6,496 nt of DNA from JAQBRD01 sp041158765 (GTDB lineage: Bacteria; Patescibacteriota; Minisyncoccia; Phycocordibacterales; PALSA-1337): assembly GCA_041158765.1 (NCBI GenBank), contig JBEBAU010000007.1, positions 1 through 6,496 of the forward strand, read 5' to 3'. Under the pieces are notes generated by a model that worked only from the letters and a program-made list of their open reading frames with translations, did no database searches and was not told the DNA's origin. The stretch's first letter is position 1. Every line of letters begins with the position of its first letter. The position numbers were made by a program, and so were the translations under genes. Positions 1 through 4,628 of this stretch are shown here, one piece after another.

Positions 1-945
1 ATCCAAACACTTCCTGATACTGATTTGGTTACAGAAGAACCAAAAGAGAATAATTCAAAAACATATTCCGGTCCCTTTATTTCATTCACATACCCACCGC
101 TTCTTACGCTAAATCAGACTGGTGAGACAGCAACACTCAAGCACTCAGTTCCGTATACGCATCAAAATCCATGTGATTTCAAAGGTGATGCTCCTCCCTT
201 GACGGAAATAACGGATTTCAGTGTTTCATTTAAAGTTGTCGACAAGAGTCCAAAAGAATACGTACAGAGTAGTGGTTGGCCAGATTGGGAATATGTTTCA
301 AAAAACCCACTTCAGGAAAATTGGGGTCCTTTTGGTGGATACAAGATTGGTGCGGGGGTAGAGGGTTGCGGACAAGATATATATTATTTGATAATTTCAC
401 CAAATAAGACTCTTGTAATCAGACAAGATTATGTAACAGAATTTAACCCAAGAGAACCAGACTATAAGAAATCACTTCAAACCCCCGGCATCATAACTCC
501 AAGCCAATCTGAATTAATTTTCAAACAAATTATATCTTCTATAACAACTCAGATTACAGCCCAGATTAGATCAAACACCCTTTCAGAGCCTGCGGTAATC
601 AAGTCACTGATAGAAAACTGGAAAAAAATCGCTCCAGCTATTATTCCGCAATATCCTCAATCGAATGTTGCATTCTATGGATATCCTTCAACAATATTAT
701 TTATTGCTAATAACAGAATTATTATTACGTATGAAAATAGCAACAATGAATATCAGGCAGTCCTTGAGTACAAAGGTGGCTCAGATTTCACTTACTTAAC
801 TGGTCAATTGATAGGGTCAGGTCCTTCAGATATTCAAAAGTTGATAGCTATGTATGGAAGTACTACAGCCACGTATGATAGATATACGTTTACATCAAAT
901 CGACAGGGTGAAATCGTCTATCCATCAGATTGGGTGATGGAATAG
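1..945 (+). CDS. Hypothetical protein, 3' portion only (probably exported or envelope-associated)
   Basis: I do not recognise this gene. The reading frame is open from base 1 to the TAG at 943-945, so 314 residues are visible and the true start lies upstream; the TTG at 25 is only the first in-frame start-like codon and has no SD or promoter before it. The visible part has no membrane segment. It begins with a Ser/Thr/Asn-rich stretch. An N-terminal half (roughly residues 20-155 of the visible part) is rich in aromatic and beta-forming residues, with Cys in NPCDF and EGCGQD. A short helical piece follows (about 180-215), then a second beta-rich half ending in PSDWVME. The low-charge, Asn/Thr/Tyr-rich, beta-type composition resembles extracellular domains anchored by an upstream signal or lipobox, but that part is outside the window. 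It converges with gpmI, with 19 nt between the stops. That it is a real gene is fairly certain; its role is unknown. Confidence 0.7.
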   Translation: MQTLPDTDLVTEEPKENNSKTYSGPFISFTYPPLLTLNQTGETATLKHSVPYTHQNPCDFKGDAPPLTEITDFSVSFKVVDKSPKEYVQSSGWPDWEYVSKNPLQENWGPFGGYKIGAGVEGCGQDIYYLIISPNKTLVIRQDYVTEFNPREPDYKKSLQTPGIITPSQSELIFKQIISSITTQITAQIRSNTLSEPAVIKSLIENWKKIAPAIIPQYPQSNVAFYGYPSTILFIANNRIIITYENSNNEYQAVLEYKGGSDFTYLTGQLIGSGPSDIQKLIAMYGSTTATYDRYTFTSNRQGEIVYPSDWVME

Positions 946-958
946 CTTCCAAAAGCTA
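943..958. terminator. Small hairpin at the convergent gene ends
   Basis: TAGCTT (943-948) and AAGCTA (953-958) form a perfect 6-bp stem with a CCAA loop, and the TAG is the stop codon of the upstream gene. It lies between two convergent genes, where a shared terminator would be expected. There is no T-tract on either side, so a classical intrinsic terminator is not supported. It may only be a weak or incidental structure. Confidence 0.3.
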
Positions 959-964
959 GAGGAT

Positions 965-2476
965 TTACGCCTTCGAAACAATACTCTTTCCCGTCATTGC
1001 GGCAGGCTTCTGTATACCAAGAATATCAAGCACTGTTGGTGCAAGATCCGAAAGCTCACCATCTCGTACTTGATAATCAGTACTTGTCACAATACATGGA
1101 ACAGGGTTGGTCGTGTGTGCAGTGTGTTTCAATCCTGTCTCTGGGTCTACATTCACTTCAGCATTTCCGTGATCTGCGGTGATGATTGCAACACCACCTT
1201 TTTTGTTAAGCGCTTCAATAACTCGTCCGAGTTGTGCGTCTACTGTTTCAACAGCAACAATAATTGCAGGAACATTTGCGGTATGTCCAACCATATCTGG
1301 ATTCGCGAAGTTAATGAAGATGAAATCAGTACCAGCATTTATTTGTTCAATAGCAGCATCAGCAATTGCTTCTGCACGCATTTCAGGGGCTTGATCGTGA
1401 GTCTGAATATCTTTGCGGCTCGGAAGCATGATGTCCTTTTCACCTGTATATGGAGCCTCTCGACCTCCATTGAGGAAATATGTAGCATGAGCAAACTTCT
1501 CAGTCTCAGCAATACGAGCTTGAGTGAAAGAAGCCTTTGATACTTCTTGTCCAAGAGTCGTCTCTATTTTCATTGGTGGAAAGGCAGTCACACAGGTGAA
1601 ATCAACACAGTATTCAGTGAGTGTGCTGAAGAGTACATTCTGATCCTTCGGGATAGCAAGCATCTTCTCTGACATCATACGTGCACGATCTGCACGGAAA
1701 TTGAAGAAAAAGACAGCATCGTTCTTTTCAATTGCACAGCCAGTACCGTGAAGATTCGTACAAACGGTTGGCTCAAGTAATTCGTCTTTTTTGCCTTCCT
1801 TGTACTGTTGTTCAAGGTATTTTGAAGGTTCAATAGCGCATACATTGCCTTTGCAGGTAAAGAGCGCTTGTTCTACCTTGGCCAATCGATCCCAGTTATT
1901 GTCTCGATCCATTGCATAGTAACGTCCAGATATTGTTGCAATGAAGAAGTTTGGTCCAAGTTCAGCAATAACATCCTCAAGCTCTCTTATATAAACTGAA
2001 GCGCTTTGTGGGGCAGTATCACGACCGTCAGTAAATACGTGAATAGCCACTCGAGATACATTATTCCTTTTTGCGAGTCGTAGGAAAGCGTAGAGGTGTC
2101 GCTGATGGCTATGTACTCCTCCTGGAGAAACAAGACCTTGGACATGGAGCGTTGAATTGTACTTTTTGACATGATCAAAGAGGGCAGTAAAAGCAGGATT
2201 TGTATCGAAACTCGCATCCTCAATTGCCTTATCTATACGAACAAGGTCTGTGTCCGCTGGACGGCCCGTGCCAATTGTTGTGTGTCCGACTTCGCTATTT
2301 CCCATTTGGCCCTCTGGGAGACCAACAGCATTTCCAGATGCTTTGAGTAGTGAATGAGGGTATGAAGCCCAAAATCTATCAAAGTTCGGCTTTTTTGCAG
2401 CAGCTACAGCATTGTCTTTTGTTTCATCACGAGAACCCCACCCATCGAGAACTATAAGAAGTACAGGTTTTTTCAT
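965..2476 (-). CDS. gpmI: 2,3-bisphosphoglycerate-independent phosphoglycerate mutase
   Basis: This is the cytosolic glycolytic/gluconeogenic enzyme that interconverts 3- and 2-phosphoglycerate through a phosphoserine intermediate with two metal ions; it belongs to the alkaline phosphatase superfamily. The family's active-site motifs appear in order: LDGWG with metal ligand Asp11, GNSEVGH with nucleophile Ser61, VHSHQRH, DGRDTAP, GRYYAMDRDNNWDR, FNFRADRAR, NFANPDMVGHT, TADHGNAE and HTAHTTNPVP. At 503 residues it is close to the usual length of about 510, so it looks complete. I chose the ATG at 2476 because MKKPVLLIVLDGWG is the normal N-terminus; the in-frame ATG six codons upstream (2494) would overlap the predicted -10 box. 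It ends with TAA and is divergent from the HTH gene. It looks more GC-rich than its neighbours, as expected of a conserved housekeeping gene. Confidence 0.96.
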   Translation of the reverse strand: MKKPVLLIVLDGWGSRDETKDNAVAAAKKPNFDRFWASYPHSLLKASGNAVGLPEGQMGNSEVGHTTIGTGRPADTDLVRIDKAIEDASFDTNPAFTALFDHVKKYNSTLHVQGLVSPGGVHSHQRHLYAFLRLAKRNNVSRVAIHVFTDGRDTAPQSASVYIRELEDVIAELGPNFFIATISGRYYAMDRDNNWDRLAKVEQALFTCKGNVCAIEPSKYLEQQYKEGKKDELLEPTVCTNLHGTGCAIEKNDAVFFFNFRADRARMMSEKMLAIPKDQNVLFSTLTEYCVDFTCVTAFPPMKIETTLGQEVSKASFTQARIAETEKFAHATYFLNGGREAPYTGEKDIMLPSRKDIQTHDQAPEMRAEAIADAAIEQINAGTDFIFINFANPDMVGHTANVPAIIVAVETVDAQLGRVIEALNKKGGVAIITADHGNAEVNVDPETGLKHTAHTTNPVPCIVTSTDYQVRDGELSDLAPTVLDILGIQKPAAMTGKSIVSKA

Positions 2477-2484
2477 AGACGTAT

Positions 2485-2493
2485 ACTGTATCA
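2485..2493 (-). promoter_or_regulatory. Extended -10 promoter of gpmI
   Basis: Read on the minus strand, TGATACAGT gives TG-N-TACAGT, an extended -10 element. Its last base is 9 nt from the A of the gpmI ATG, so the predicted transcript starts within about 0-3 nt of the start codon. No SD lies before the ATG and no clear -35 is visible. The same arrangement recurs at the other protein genes here, which is the main reason to believe it. Confidence 0.5.
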
Positions 2494-2503
2494 AAAAAGT
2501 AGG

Positions 2504-2516
2504 AGATTGAAAATCT
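2504..2516. promoter_or_regulatory. Small perfect dyad in the divergent gpmI/HTH intergenic region
   Basis: AGATT-GAA-AATCT is a 13-bp dyad between two divergent promoters. It could be an operator, possibly for the adjacent HTH protein, but the arms are short and AT-rich, so chance occurrence is quite possible. Confidence 0.2.
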
Positions 2517-2538
2517 GGGGTAATGAATTATTACGACA

Positions 2539-2547
2539 TGGTATACT
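2539..2547 (+). promoter_or_regulatory. Extended -10 promoter of the HTH/LAGLIDADG-like gene
   Basis: TGGTATACT fits TG-N-TATACT (5/6 to TATAAT), and its last base is 8 nt from the A of the ATG at 2555. Transcription would therefore start at or next to the start codon. There is no SD in the interval CTTATCATT. This also supports choosing the ATG at 2555 over upstream in-frame codons. Confidence 0.55.
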
Positions 2548-2554
2548 TATCATT

Positions 2555-3172
2555 ATGAAAGAATCAAGTCTACTAAAATCTCACATTTCTAGAAAAAAGC
2601 TACTTGATTTGTATCTTAAAGATAAAAAATCTGTAGCACAAATTTCCAGTGTATTTGCATGTTCAGAAAATAAGATTAATTATTGGCTATCAAAGTATGG
2701 TGTTAAAAAGAGAAACATTTCTGACGCGATGTACTTACTTAAGAATCCTCTTGGAGATCCATTTTCACTAACTGATCCTAAGACAAAGGAACAAGGCTTT
2801 TTGTTTGGTCTAGGGTTAGGTCTCTATTGGGGTGAAGGTACAAAACGTGGAAAAGGAGGGGTGCGTTTGACAAATACGGACCCAAAGCTAATTAGAAAGT
2901 TTATAGAATTTTTGGAATATTTTTGTGGAATTGATAGAAACAAATTACGATTTAGTATTCAAATATTTTCAGATATATCTCCTGAAAAGGCACTAGCTTT
3001 TTGGAAAAAAGAACTTAATGTAAAAAGAGAACAATTCTACAAAACCACCGTTGTTAAAGTCAGGGGCGAAGGGACCTACAAGTATAAATCAGAATATGGT
3101 GGAGTTATTTTGTACTTTAATAATACTAAGCTCAAACAAGCTATTTGTAGTATGATTGAAAATATTCAATAA
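2555..3172 (+). CDS. HTH plus LAGLIDADG-like fold protein (regulator or homing-endonuclease relative)
   Basis: A 205-residue protein starting MKESSLLKSH. Residues about 14-50 look like a helix-turn-helix of resolvase or MerR-like type: LLDLYLKDKKSVAQISSVF, then a recognition-helix-like SENKINYWLSKYGV. After a linker, residues 82-97 carry GLGLGLYWGEGTK, which resembles a single LAGLIDADG-type motif with an acidic Glu (E94) at the catalytic position. The remainder (NTDPKLIRKFIEFLEYF, then FSIQIFSD, FWKKEL and a YGGVILYF strand) continues a mixed alpha/beta fold. One motif implies a homodimer. WhiA-type regulators also combine LAGLIDADG folds with HTH, so it may bind DNA without cutting it. The ATG at 2555 is preferred over an in-frame TTG at 2507 because the latter lies upstream of the -10 box. 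The gene is AT-rich relative to gpmI. It ends 103 nt before the intron-containing tRNA, which raises the possibility of a link to the intron. Confidence 0.75.
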   Translation: MKESSLLKSHISRKKLLDLYLKDKKSVAQISSVFACSENKINYWLSKYGVKKRNISDAMYLLKNPLGDPFSLTDPKTKEQGFLFGLGLGLYWGEGTKRGKGGVRLTNTDPKLIRKFIEFLEYFCGIDRNKLRFSIQIFSDISPEKALAFWKKELNVKREQFYKTTVVKVRGEGTYKYKSEYGGVILYFNNTKLKQAICSMIENIQ

Positions 3173-3184
3173 ATACGTTATCCT
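3156..3184 (+). promoter_or_regulatory. Probable promoter of the tRNA-Thr(GGU) unit
   Basis: TTGAAA (3156-3161), a 17-nt spacer and TATCCT (3179-3184) resemble a sigma-70-type promoter; the -35 matches 5 of 6 and the -10 matches 4 of 6. The -35 box lies inside the last codons of the preceding gene. The predicted start near 3191 would give a roughly 85-nt leader containing both tRNA-like repeat copies before the mature tRNA 5' end. Confidence 0.5.
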
Positions 3185-3204
3185 TCGAGTGTGTCACCAA
3201 ATTC

Positions 3205-3275
3205 GCCGTTGTGGCTGATCTGGTAGTTTGTACGCAGTACGCCGTTGTAGCTGTCTTGGTAGGTATCACAAGAGT
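3205..3275 (+). repeat. Two tandem degenerate tRNA 5'-half copies upstream of tRNA-Thr(GGU)
   Basis: Copy A (3205-3240, 36 nt) and copy B (3241-3275, 35 nt) are head-to-tail with each other and with the tRNA gene. Both begin with GCCGTTG, the exact 5' acceptor strand of the downstream tRNA. Both continue with T(A/G)GCTG and contain TGGTAG, matching the D-arm region TAGCTCAGTTGGTAG of the gene. The D-stem is lost because GCTG no longer has a GAGC partner. Copy B can form another hairpin, TCTTG (3254-3258) with CAAGA (3269-3273). Copy A is more degenerate. No T-arm or 3' acceptor strand follows either copy, so they are not tRNA genes. They may be duplication relics or a functional leader. Confidence 0.75.
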
Positions 3276-3539
3276 GCCGTTGTAGCTCAGTTGGTAGAGC
3301 ACGTCATTGGTTAATTAAATAGCCCTTTATTTCAGAAATGAAATAATGAAGCCCGAATTACGGTTAAAGTCCACAAAAGTGGGTAAGACCGTGGCGAAAA
3401 AACGCCCGAACGACTGACAAGGGATGCTTCACCGAAAGGTATGCATAAGATACAGTCTAACCCTTTTATAAACTGATAAGTGAAATAAAGGTACACGTGA
3501 ATGACGAGGTCTCCGGTTCAATCCCGGACAACGGCTCCA
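3276..3539 (+). tRNA. tRNA-Thr(GGU), split by a group I intron
   Basis: The exons 3276-3311 (36 nt) and 3500-3539 (40 nt) join into a standard 76-nt tRNA. Acceptor strands are GCCGTTG/CAACGGC, the D-stem is GCTC/GAGC, and the anticodon stem CGTCA/TGACG is fully paired. The anticodon loop is TTGGTAA with anticodon GGU, the variable loop is AGGTC, the T-stem is TCCGG/CCGGA with loop TTCAATC, the discriminator is U73, and CCA is encoded. It decodes ACC and ACU. The intron lies between U36 and A37. This junction is chosen because it alone gives a 7-nt loop together with the group I rule of U before the intron and G at its end. Upstream are two tRNA-like repeats; downstream is an A-rich gap before the kinase gene. 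Confidence 0.93.
3312..3499 (+). ncRNA. Small group I self-splicing intron (tRNA-type, no ORF)
   Basis: The 188-nt insert fits a group I ribozyme of the small tRNA-intron class. P1: exon GGU (3309-3311) pairs with GCC (3322-3324), with a U-G wobble at the 5' splice site. P2: TTATTTCA (3327-3334) pairs with TGAAATAA (3339-3346), capped by GAAA. P4: ACGGT (3360-3364) pairs with ACCGT (3388-3392). P5: CCAC/GTGG (3371-3382). P6: GGCG/CGCC (3393-3406). P7: GACTG (3412-3416) pairs with CAGTC (3453-3457) inside the conserved AAGATACAGTC. P9: CCTTT/AAAGG. The last base is G (3499). P3 could be TGAAGCCC (3347-3354) with GGGATGCTTCA (3421-3431), which competes with a P8 using ATGC/GCAT (3424-3446). There is no room for a homing endonuclease ORF. 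The element family is well established; the exact P3/P8 layout is my inference. Confidence 0.88.
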
Positions 3540-3612
3540 AAAAAAACGCAGGAAGTTTTCAAAAATTTCAAAAAAATTCCAAAATCTTTCAGAGATATGT
3601 TACTATAGGCGC
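3540..3612 (+). promoter_or_regulatory. A-rich spacer with an extended -10 promoter before the kinase gene
   Basis: The spacer is almost all A/T runs, with no GC-rich terminator after the tRNA. At its end TGTTACTAT (3598-3606) gives TG-N-TACTAT, and the box ends 7 nt before the A of the ATG at 3613. This predicts a leaderless transcript. No convincing -35 or SD is seen. Confidence 0.5.
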
Positions 3613-4170
3613 ATGATTATTATTGGAATAACAGGGACGATAGCTTCAGGAAAGGGTGCAACAGTTGCGTGTTTGAAAGAAAAAGGTTTTGAACACTATT
3701 CAGCGCGAGATTTCCTTTTTGAAGAGATTACGAAGCGAGGACTCTCTCTCAATCGTGATACTACTGCTATGGTTGCAAACGACCTTCGGGCTAAGCACGG
3801 CTCCGGATATATTATTGAATCATTGTTCAATCGGGCTGCAAAGTCAGGAAAGAATGCTGTTATCGAATCGGTACGATCTCTTGGGGAGGTCGCTTTTTTG
3901 AAACAACAAGAACATTTCTTTTTGATTGCGGTAGACGCAGAACCAAAAATTAGGTATAACAGAGCTGTTGCGCGGGGAAGTGAATTGGACCATGTTACAT
4001 TCGAGGTCTTTTCAGCTCAAGAAAATCGCGAGCTTGAGTCTACTGATATTAATAAACAGAATTTGAGAGGGTGTATTGCTCAGGCAGATTTCACCATATT
4101 GAATAATGGCACGCTCGATGATTTGCAGAATGAGGTTGAAAAAATCCTTTTGAAAATCATGCCCGAGTAG
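3613..4170 (+). CDS. P-loop kinase of the NMP / dephospho-CoA kinase type
   Basis: A 185-residue cytosolic P-loop kinase that probably transfers phosphate from ATP to a nucleotide or nucleotide-like substrate. Seen directly: a Walker A variant GTIASGKG at residues 8-15 right at the N-terminus (Gly where many families have Ser/Thr), GFEHYSARDFLFEE (about 25-38) resembling a substrate-binding start, NDLRAKHGSGY (56-66), VIESVRSLGEV (83-93) on the second beta strand, LIAVDAEPKIRYNRAVARG (about 103-121) resembling the lid region, and ADFTILNNGT near the C-terminus. This order matches kinase-like domains related to dephospho-CoA kinase and those found with dCMP deaminases. I cannot tell the substrate, so no symbol is given. 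The ATG at 3613 is 7 nt after the -10 box. The TAG stop lies inside a tRNA-like repeat, and the gene may be co-transcribed with tRNA-Thr(CGU), for which no separate promoter is clear. Confidence 0.8.
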   Translation: MIIIGITGTIASGKGATVACLKEKGFEHYSARDFLFEEITKRGLSLNRDTTAMVANDLRAKHGSGYIIESLFNRAAKSGKNAVIESVRSLGEVAFLKQQEHFFLIAVDAEPKIRYNRAVARGSELDHVTFEVFSAQENRELESTDINKQNLRGCIAQADFTILNNGTLDDLQNEVEKILLKIMPE

Positions 4171-4253
4171 CTGTTTTGGTAGGTATACACCGCCGAGACG
4201 TAGCTAAAATATGCCAAAGTAGCTGTCTTGGTAGGTATACACCGCCGAGATAT
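4161..4253 (+). repeat. Tandem degenerate tRNA 5'-half copies upstream of tRNA-Thr(CGU)
   Basis: Copy C starts at 4161 (GCCCGAG) and copy D at 4213 (GCCAAAG, identical to the acceptor strand of the downstream tRNA). From TAGCTG to GCCGAGA (4168-4198 and 4220-4250) the two agree at 30 of 31 positions, and the 19 nt TAGCTGTCTTGGTAGGTAT of copy D is identical to copy B in the other tRNA leader. Each can form a 7-bp hairpin: TCTTGGT (4226-4232) with GCCGAGA (4244-4250) in D, and TTTTGGT (4174-4180) with GCCGAGA (4192-4198) in C. The single C-to-T difference keeps pairing (C-G becomes U-G). Between them, GCCGAGACGTAGCT (4192-4205) may be a further fragment. Copy C overlaps the last codons and stop of the kinase gene. 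Confidence 0.75.
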
Positions 4254-4329
4254 GCCAAAGTAGCTCAGTTGGTAGAGCACCACTTTCGTAAAGCGGGGGT
4301 CGCCGGTTCAATCCCGGCCTTTGGCTCCA
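4254..4329 (+). tRNA. tRNA-Thr(CGU), uninterrupted
   Basis: A 76-nt cloverleaf: acceptor GCCAAAG/CTTTGGC, D-stem GCTC/GAGC with loop AGTTGGTA identical to the GGU gene, anticodon loop TTCGTAA with anticodon CGU, variable loop GGGTC, T-stem GCCGG/CCGGC with loop TTCAATC, discriminator U73 and encoded CCA. It reads ACG. The anticodon stem CCACT (4280-4284) against AGCGG (4292-4296) has one A-C mismatch at position 29-41; the other four pairs are sound. It is the second threonine tRNA within 1.1 kb and carries no intron. No terminator is evident before the next promoter at 4343. Confidence 0.93.
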
Positions 4330-4342
4330 TTCCACCAAAAAC

Positions 4343-4372
4343 TTGACTTTTATCATACAAAGATGTATGATA
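4343..4372 (+). promoter_or_regulatory. Strong consensus-like promoter with an overlapping inverted repeat
   Basis: TTGACT (4343-4348), exactly 17 nt, then TATGAT (4366-4371): 5 of 6 matches in each box, the best promoter in the window. The spacer and -10 are covered by a 9-bp inverted repeat, TATCATACA (4351-4359) and TGTATGATA (4364-4372), which could be an operator. Transcription would start near 4376-4380, directly at the base of a long helix. Confidence 0.7.
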
Positions 4373-4375
4373 TAT

Positions 4376-4612
4376 ACCTATCTGTGCGTGGTGGTGTTTA
4401 AGGAGGTCCGTTTCTCGTAGGCAGTGAGGTTTCTTTTTTGGGTCATCACACTGATTACAACAAACAGGCATCATCACGCGCAGAACAATTTAGGTCGCCA
4501 AGTACTGTCTCTTTGTCCGCCTGTTGCGGACAGCTTCATCCAATCACCGTGTCAAAAGAAGTTGGATCTATCATGAAGCAAAAAGAGCAGTCCTTGGTGG
4601 CCTTTCTCTTTT
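4376..4612 (+). ncRNA. Candidate structured small RNA (or structured prfB leader)
   Basis: This stretch has no credible protein gene but is full of complementary segments. Closing helix: 4381-4399 pairs with 4466-4484 without interruption, 19 bp including five G-U pairs, starting 1-5 nt after the predicted transcription start. Inside it, GTAGGCAGTG (4417-4426) pairs with CACTGATTAC (4449-4458), 9 of 10 positions. Then come hairpin TGTCCGC-CTGTT-GCGGACA (4514-4532), a bulged 11-bp helix GCTTCAT/ATGAAGC plus CCAA/TTGG (4533-4579), and AAAAGAG/CTCTTTT (4581-4612), which is U-rich on its 3' side and could end the transcript. I compared it by eye with SRP RNA, tmRNA and RNase P RNA and saw none of their signature motifs. 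A paired stem with a bubble is vaguely 6S-like, but that is not enough to name it. The 3' end is uncertain. Confidence 0.55.
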
Positions 4613-4622
4613 CTGATACTCT
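4594..4622 (+). promoter_or_regulatory. Probable prfB promoter (leaderless type)
   Basis: TTGGTG (4594-4599), 17 nt, TACTCT (4617-4622), preceded by TG at 4614-4615, so TG-N-TACTCT. The box ends 7 nt before the A of the prfB ATG. No SD is present in GTATAT. It overlaps the last hairpin of the RNA candidate, so the two transcripts may interfere if both are real. Confidence 0.45.
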
Positions 4623-4628
4623 GTATAT

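Noticed and set aside
1070..1540. Long plus-strand ORF opposite gpmI (156 aa), and other ORFs antisense to gpmI and pyrH
   Set aside because: They are shadows of strongly conserved genes on the other strand or frame and carry no recognisable domain.
2507..2554. Upstream TTG start extending the HTH protein by 16 residues
   Set aside because: It would begin before the extended -10 box at 2539-2547, and the added residues precede the natural HTH start.
3205..3275. Copies A and B as complete tRNA genes or as an integrase attachment site
   Set aside because: No T-arm or 3' acceptor strand follows either copy. Attachment-site duplications usually repeat the 3' half, and no integrase gene is in the window.
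4265..4477. Minus-strand ORF of 70 aa containing KAGIEPATPALRKWCSTN
   Set aside because: This peptide is the well-known spurious translation of the antisense strand of a tRNA; it overlaps tRNA-Thr(CGU) exactly.
4514..4532. TGTCCGC/GCGGACA hairpin as an intrinsic terminator
   Set aside because: It is followed by GCTTCATCC, with no T-tract; it is treated as part of the structured RNA instead.
4424..4576. GTG-started 50-codon ORF ending in TGA before prfB, as a possible UGA-sensing leader peptide
   Set aside because: The SD-like AAGGAGGT is 16 nt away, too far for the GTG, and the sequence is better explained by the helices. A +1 shift at its end runs into the TGA at 4614 and does not reach prfB.
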